Under the pieces are notes generated by a model. That model was not told where the DNA came from. It searched no databases and saw only the letters and a program-made list of their open reading frames with translations. Below, in pieces: positions 21,600 to 22,917 of a DNA stretch of 22,917 nt; position 1 is the stretch's first letter, and the number at the start of each line of letters is the position of its first letter. The stretch is from JAWOJF01 sp046481785 (GTDB lineage: Bacteria > Bacteroidota > Ignavibacteria > Ignavibacteriales > Ignavibacteriaceae), in contig JAWOJF010000134.1 in assembly GCA_046481785.1 (NCBI GenBank), positions 1 through 22,917 on the forward strand. The letters are read 5' to 3'. The translations under genes were made by a program, and so were the position numbers.

Positions 21600-21923
21600 T
21601 TAAGCAACTGCTTTTTCAAGTGCCTGAACAATTGTATTTCTTGGTACTGCCCCAATAATAGAGTCTACCACCTGTCCGTTCTTAAAAATTAATAGTGTAG
21701 GAATACTCCTTACACCATACTTAATAGATACCTGCTGATTATTATCAACATCAAGTTTGCCTACTTTAGCTTTACCATCATACTGGGCGGCAAGCTCTTC
21801 AACAACAGGAGCAATCATTCTGCAGGGCCCGCACCAAACTGCCCAGAAATCAACAAGAACAGGTTTATCTGATTTTAATACTTCACTATCAAAGTTATCA
21901 TCTGTAAAAGTTAAAGGTTTCAT
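21600..21923 (-). CDS. trxA: Thioredoxin
   Basis: A 107-residue protein with the full thioredoxin fold: 'PVLVDFWAVWCGPCRMIAPV' contains the active site WCGPC (W30-C34), 'KVGKLDVDNNQQVSIKYGVRSIPTLLIFKNGQ' contains the cis-proline (SIPT), and the C-terminal helix is present. No signal peptide, so it is cytoplasmic and keeps thiols reduced with thioredoxin reductase (not in the window). WAVWCGPC has V where most have E/P/T before WCGPC, a minor difference. It lies 22 bases after the SDR gene and 70 bases before serA. Confidence 0.97.
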   Translation of the reverse strand: MKPLTFTDDNFDSEVLKSDKPVLVDFWAVWCGPCRMIAPVVEELAAQYDGKAKVGKLDVDNNQQVSIKYGVRSIPTLLIFKNGQVVDSIIGAVPRNTIVQALEKAVA

Positions 21924-21945
21924 TTCATTTATCCCGGATTAAAAA

Positions 21946-22794
21946 TTATACATTAACGATATTTTCTTTTTCTTTTTCTTCCCCTTGTCCTACATAATTA
22001 ACAACATCTTCACCGCCGTCGGCATTTATAATTCCGCCGGAAACCCATTCACCGCCGTCCATACATAACAAGCTGATAACTTTTGCAACGTCTGCGGGGG
22101 TAGTAAGTTTATTGCGGGGATTTTTTCTTCTGGCAACATTTATCATAGGTATGTTCCCCGGAATTTTTCTTAATGCAGGCGTATCGGTTACACCAGCCAT
22201 AATTGCATTTACAGCAACTTCCATGTGGCCAAGCTCCATAGAGAGCTGGCGGACATGAGATTCAAGTGAAGCTTTTGCCGCCGAAACTGCACCATAATAA
22301 GGAATTGCCGAATGGCCGCCAGAGCTTGTCATGGCAAAGATTCGTGCTTTTTCACATAAAAGGTTATTAGTTACAAGATCCTGTACCCAGTATATTAAAG
22401 AGTGCGCCATTACATCAAGGGTCATTTCCATTTGAGCTTTTGTTAAGGCCTGTTCTCCCTCTTTAGGGATAAAAGGTTTAAGAGTTCCGAAAGCAAGAGA
22501 ATGCATTAAAACTTTTATTGCCGGTTTTCCGCCGGAAATATGCTTTAGTTCTTCAATAATTTCTTCACGCTTAAAAGCATCTGCGGCATTCACATTAAAG
22601 AACTTTGCTTTTGAACCGCCGGAGGTAATTTTCTTAATAATTTTTTCAACATTTGGCATAGTTGCCTGTCTATCCAGATGAATGCCAATTATATTATACC
22701 CATCTTCAGCAAGTTTAACAGCAGCAGCTTCGCCAAAACCGGAGGATGCGCCAAGAATCAGAGCCCAGAAACTTCTGTTTTCATTCTGTTTCAT
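21946..22794 (-). CDS. FabI/FabL-like enoyl-ACP reductase (SDR family)
   Basis: A 282-residue short-chain dehydrogenase. The nucleotide motif is 'GASSGFG' (15-21), 'VLMHSLAFG' corresponds to the 'HS.AF' strand of enoyl-ACP reductases, and the active-site pair is Y167-x6-K174 in 'YYGAVSAAKASLESHVR'. The Y-x6-K spacing separates enoyl-ACP reductases from ordinary SDRs (Y-x3-K). 'GGEWVSGGIINADGGE' is the normal SDR C-terminal part. It would reduce enoyl-ACP in the last step of fatty-acid elongation. It is probably the first gene of the unit with trxA and serA. A charged tail ('GQGEEKEKENIVNV') is added beyond the core. A specialised SDR with another substrate is possible. Confidence 0.8.
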   Translation of the reverse strand: MKQNENRSFWALILGASSGFGEAAAVKLAEDGYNIIGIHLDRQATMPNVEKIIKKITSGGSKAKFFNVNAADAFKREEIIEELKHISGGKPAIKVLMHSLAFGTLKPFIPKEGEQALTKAQMEMTLDVMAHSLIYWVQDLVTNNLLCEKARIFAMTSSGGHSAIPYYGAVSAAKASLESHVRQLSMELGHMEVAVNAIMAGVTDTPALRKIPGNIPMINVARRKNPRNKLTTPADVAKVISLLCMDGGEWVSGGIINADGGEDVVNYVGQGEEKEKENIVNV

Positions 22795-22833
22795 TATCTT
22801 TTTACGCCTGCTAATGTTTCAAAATTTTTAGGT

Positions 22834-22866
22834 CAAATAATACAAAAATGATGGTAGTATTACAAC
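22834..22866 (-). promoter_or_regulatory. Possible promoter of the enoyl reductase-trxA-serA unit
   Basis: On the minus strand TTG (22865-22863), 20 bases, then TATTATTTG (22842-22834) resembles the Bacteroidota TTTG / TAnnTTTG promoter with one extra base in the second element. It lies about 40 bases upstream of the ATG at 22794. The rest of the edge segment (22867-22917) shows no gene. Confidence 0.3.
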
Positions 22867-22917
22867 ATAAAGAAGGGGTTTTTGCCGTTGTATATTTAAG
22901 CATAAAAAAGGAAATAA

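Overview
The window looks like AT-rich chromosome of a Bacteroidota/Ignavibacteria-type bacterium. The main reasons are a type IX secretion (T9SS) C-terminal sorting domain of the 'NYPNPFNPVTNIKY' kind, a GWxTD-domain protein, an ATP synthase cluster lacking beta and epsilon genes, TrmD and S16 of Bacteroidota-like form, and many short palindromic or tandem intergenic repeats. The phylum is an inference from these protein features. No rRNA, tRNA, IS element, phage gene or CRISPR array was seen.

Layout. (1) 3-425 (+) is the 3' end of a phosphoglycerate dehydrogenase-like gene with an ACT domain, closed by a strong terminator. (2) 606-5099 (-) reads, in transcription order, ffh, rpsP, khpA, rimM, trmD, rplS: the classic ribosome/SRP cluster. 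A terminator follows, then a divergent MqnA-like gene. (3) 5267-10196 (-) holds F-type ATP synthase genes in the order atpB, atpE, atpF, atpH, atpA, atpG, preceded by two small membrane-protein genes (an AtpI-like protein and AtpZ). (4) 10813-13722 (-) lies just upstream and is packed tightly against the atp genes: a family 9 glycosyltransferase, a Sua5/TsaC-like enzyme, an M23 endopeptidase and a bactofilin. (5) 13.7-16.5 kb is a repeat-rich zone with one LpxL-type acyltransferase (-) and one lipoprotein gene (+). (6) 16490-19807 (-) encodes a GWxTD protein and a secreted Asp-box protein with a T9SS signal. (7) 19946-22794 (-) is a likely operon: FabI-like enoyl-ACP reductase, thioredoxin, serA, then a terminator.

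How the genes fit together. Minus-strand genes from 13722 down to 606 are nearly contiguous, with stop/start overlaps (TAATG, ATGA). This suggests large co-transcribed units linking envelope biogenesis (LPS glycosyltransferase, peptidoglycan hydrolase, bactofilin), energy (ATP synthase) and translation/SRP. Two pairs of REP-like palindromes interrupt the atp operon, one directly after atpE and one directly after atpH.

I do not see a clear new multi-gene system; the protein-coding content is mostly housekeeping. The more unusual material is non-coding. Three unrelated tandem arrays (7-, 6- and 16-bp units) each lie directly against, or joined by a palindrome to, the stop codon of a minus-strand gene. 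Two loci combine a hexamer-like array with the same CCGGCAGGCAGG palindrome. Several dispersed repeats also fill the 13.7-16.5 kb zone.
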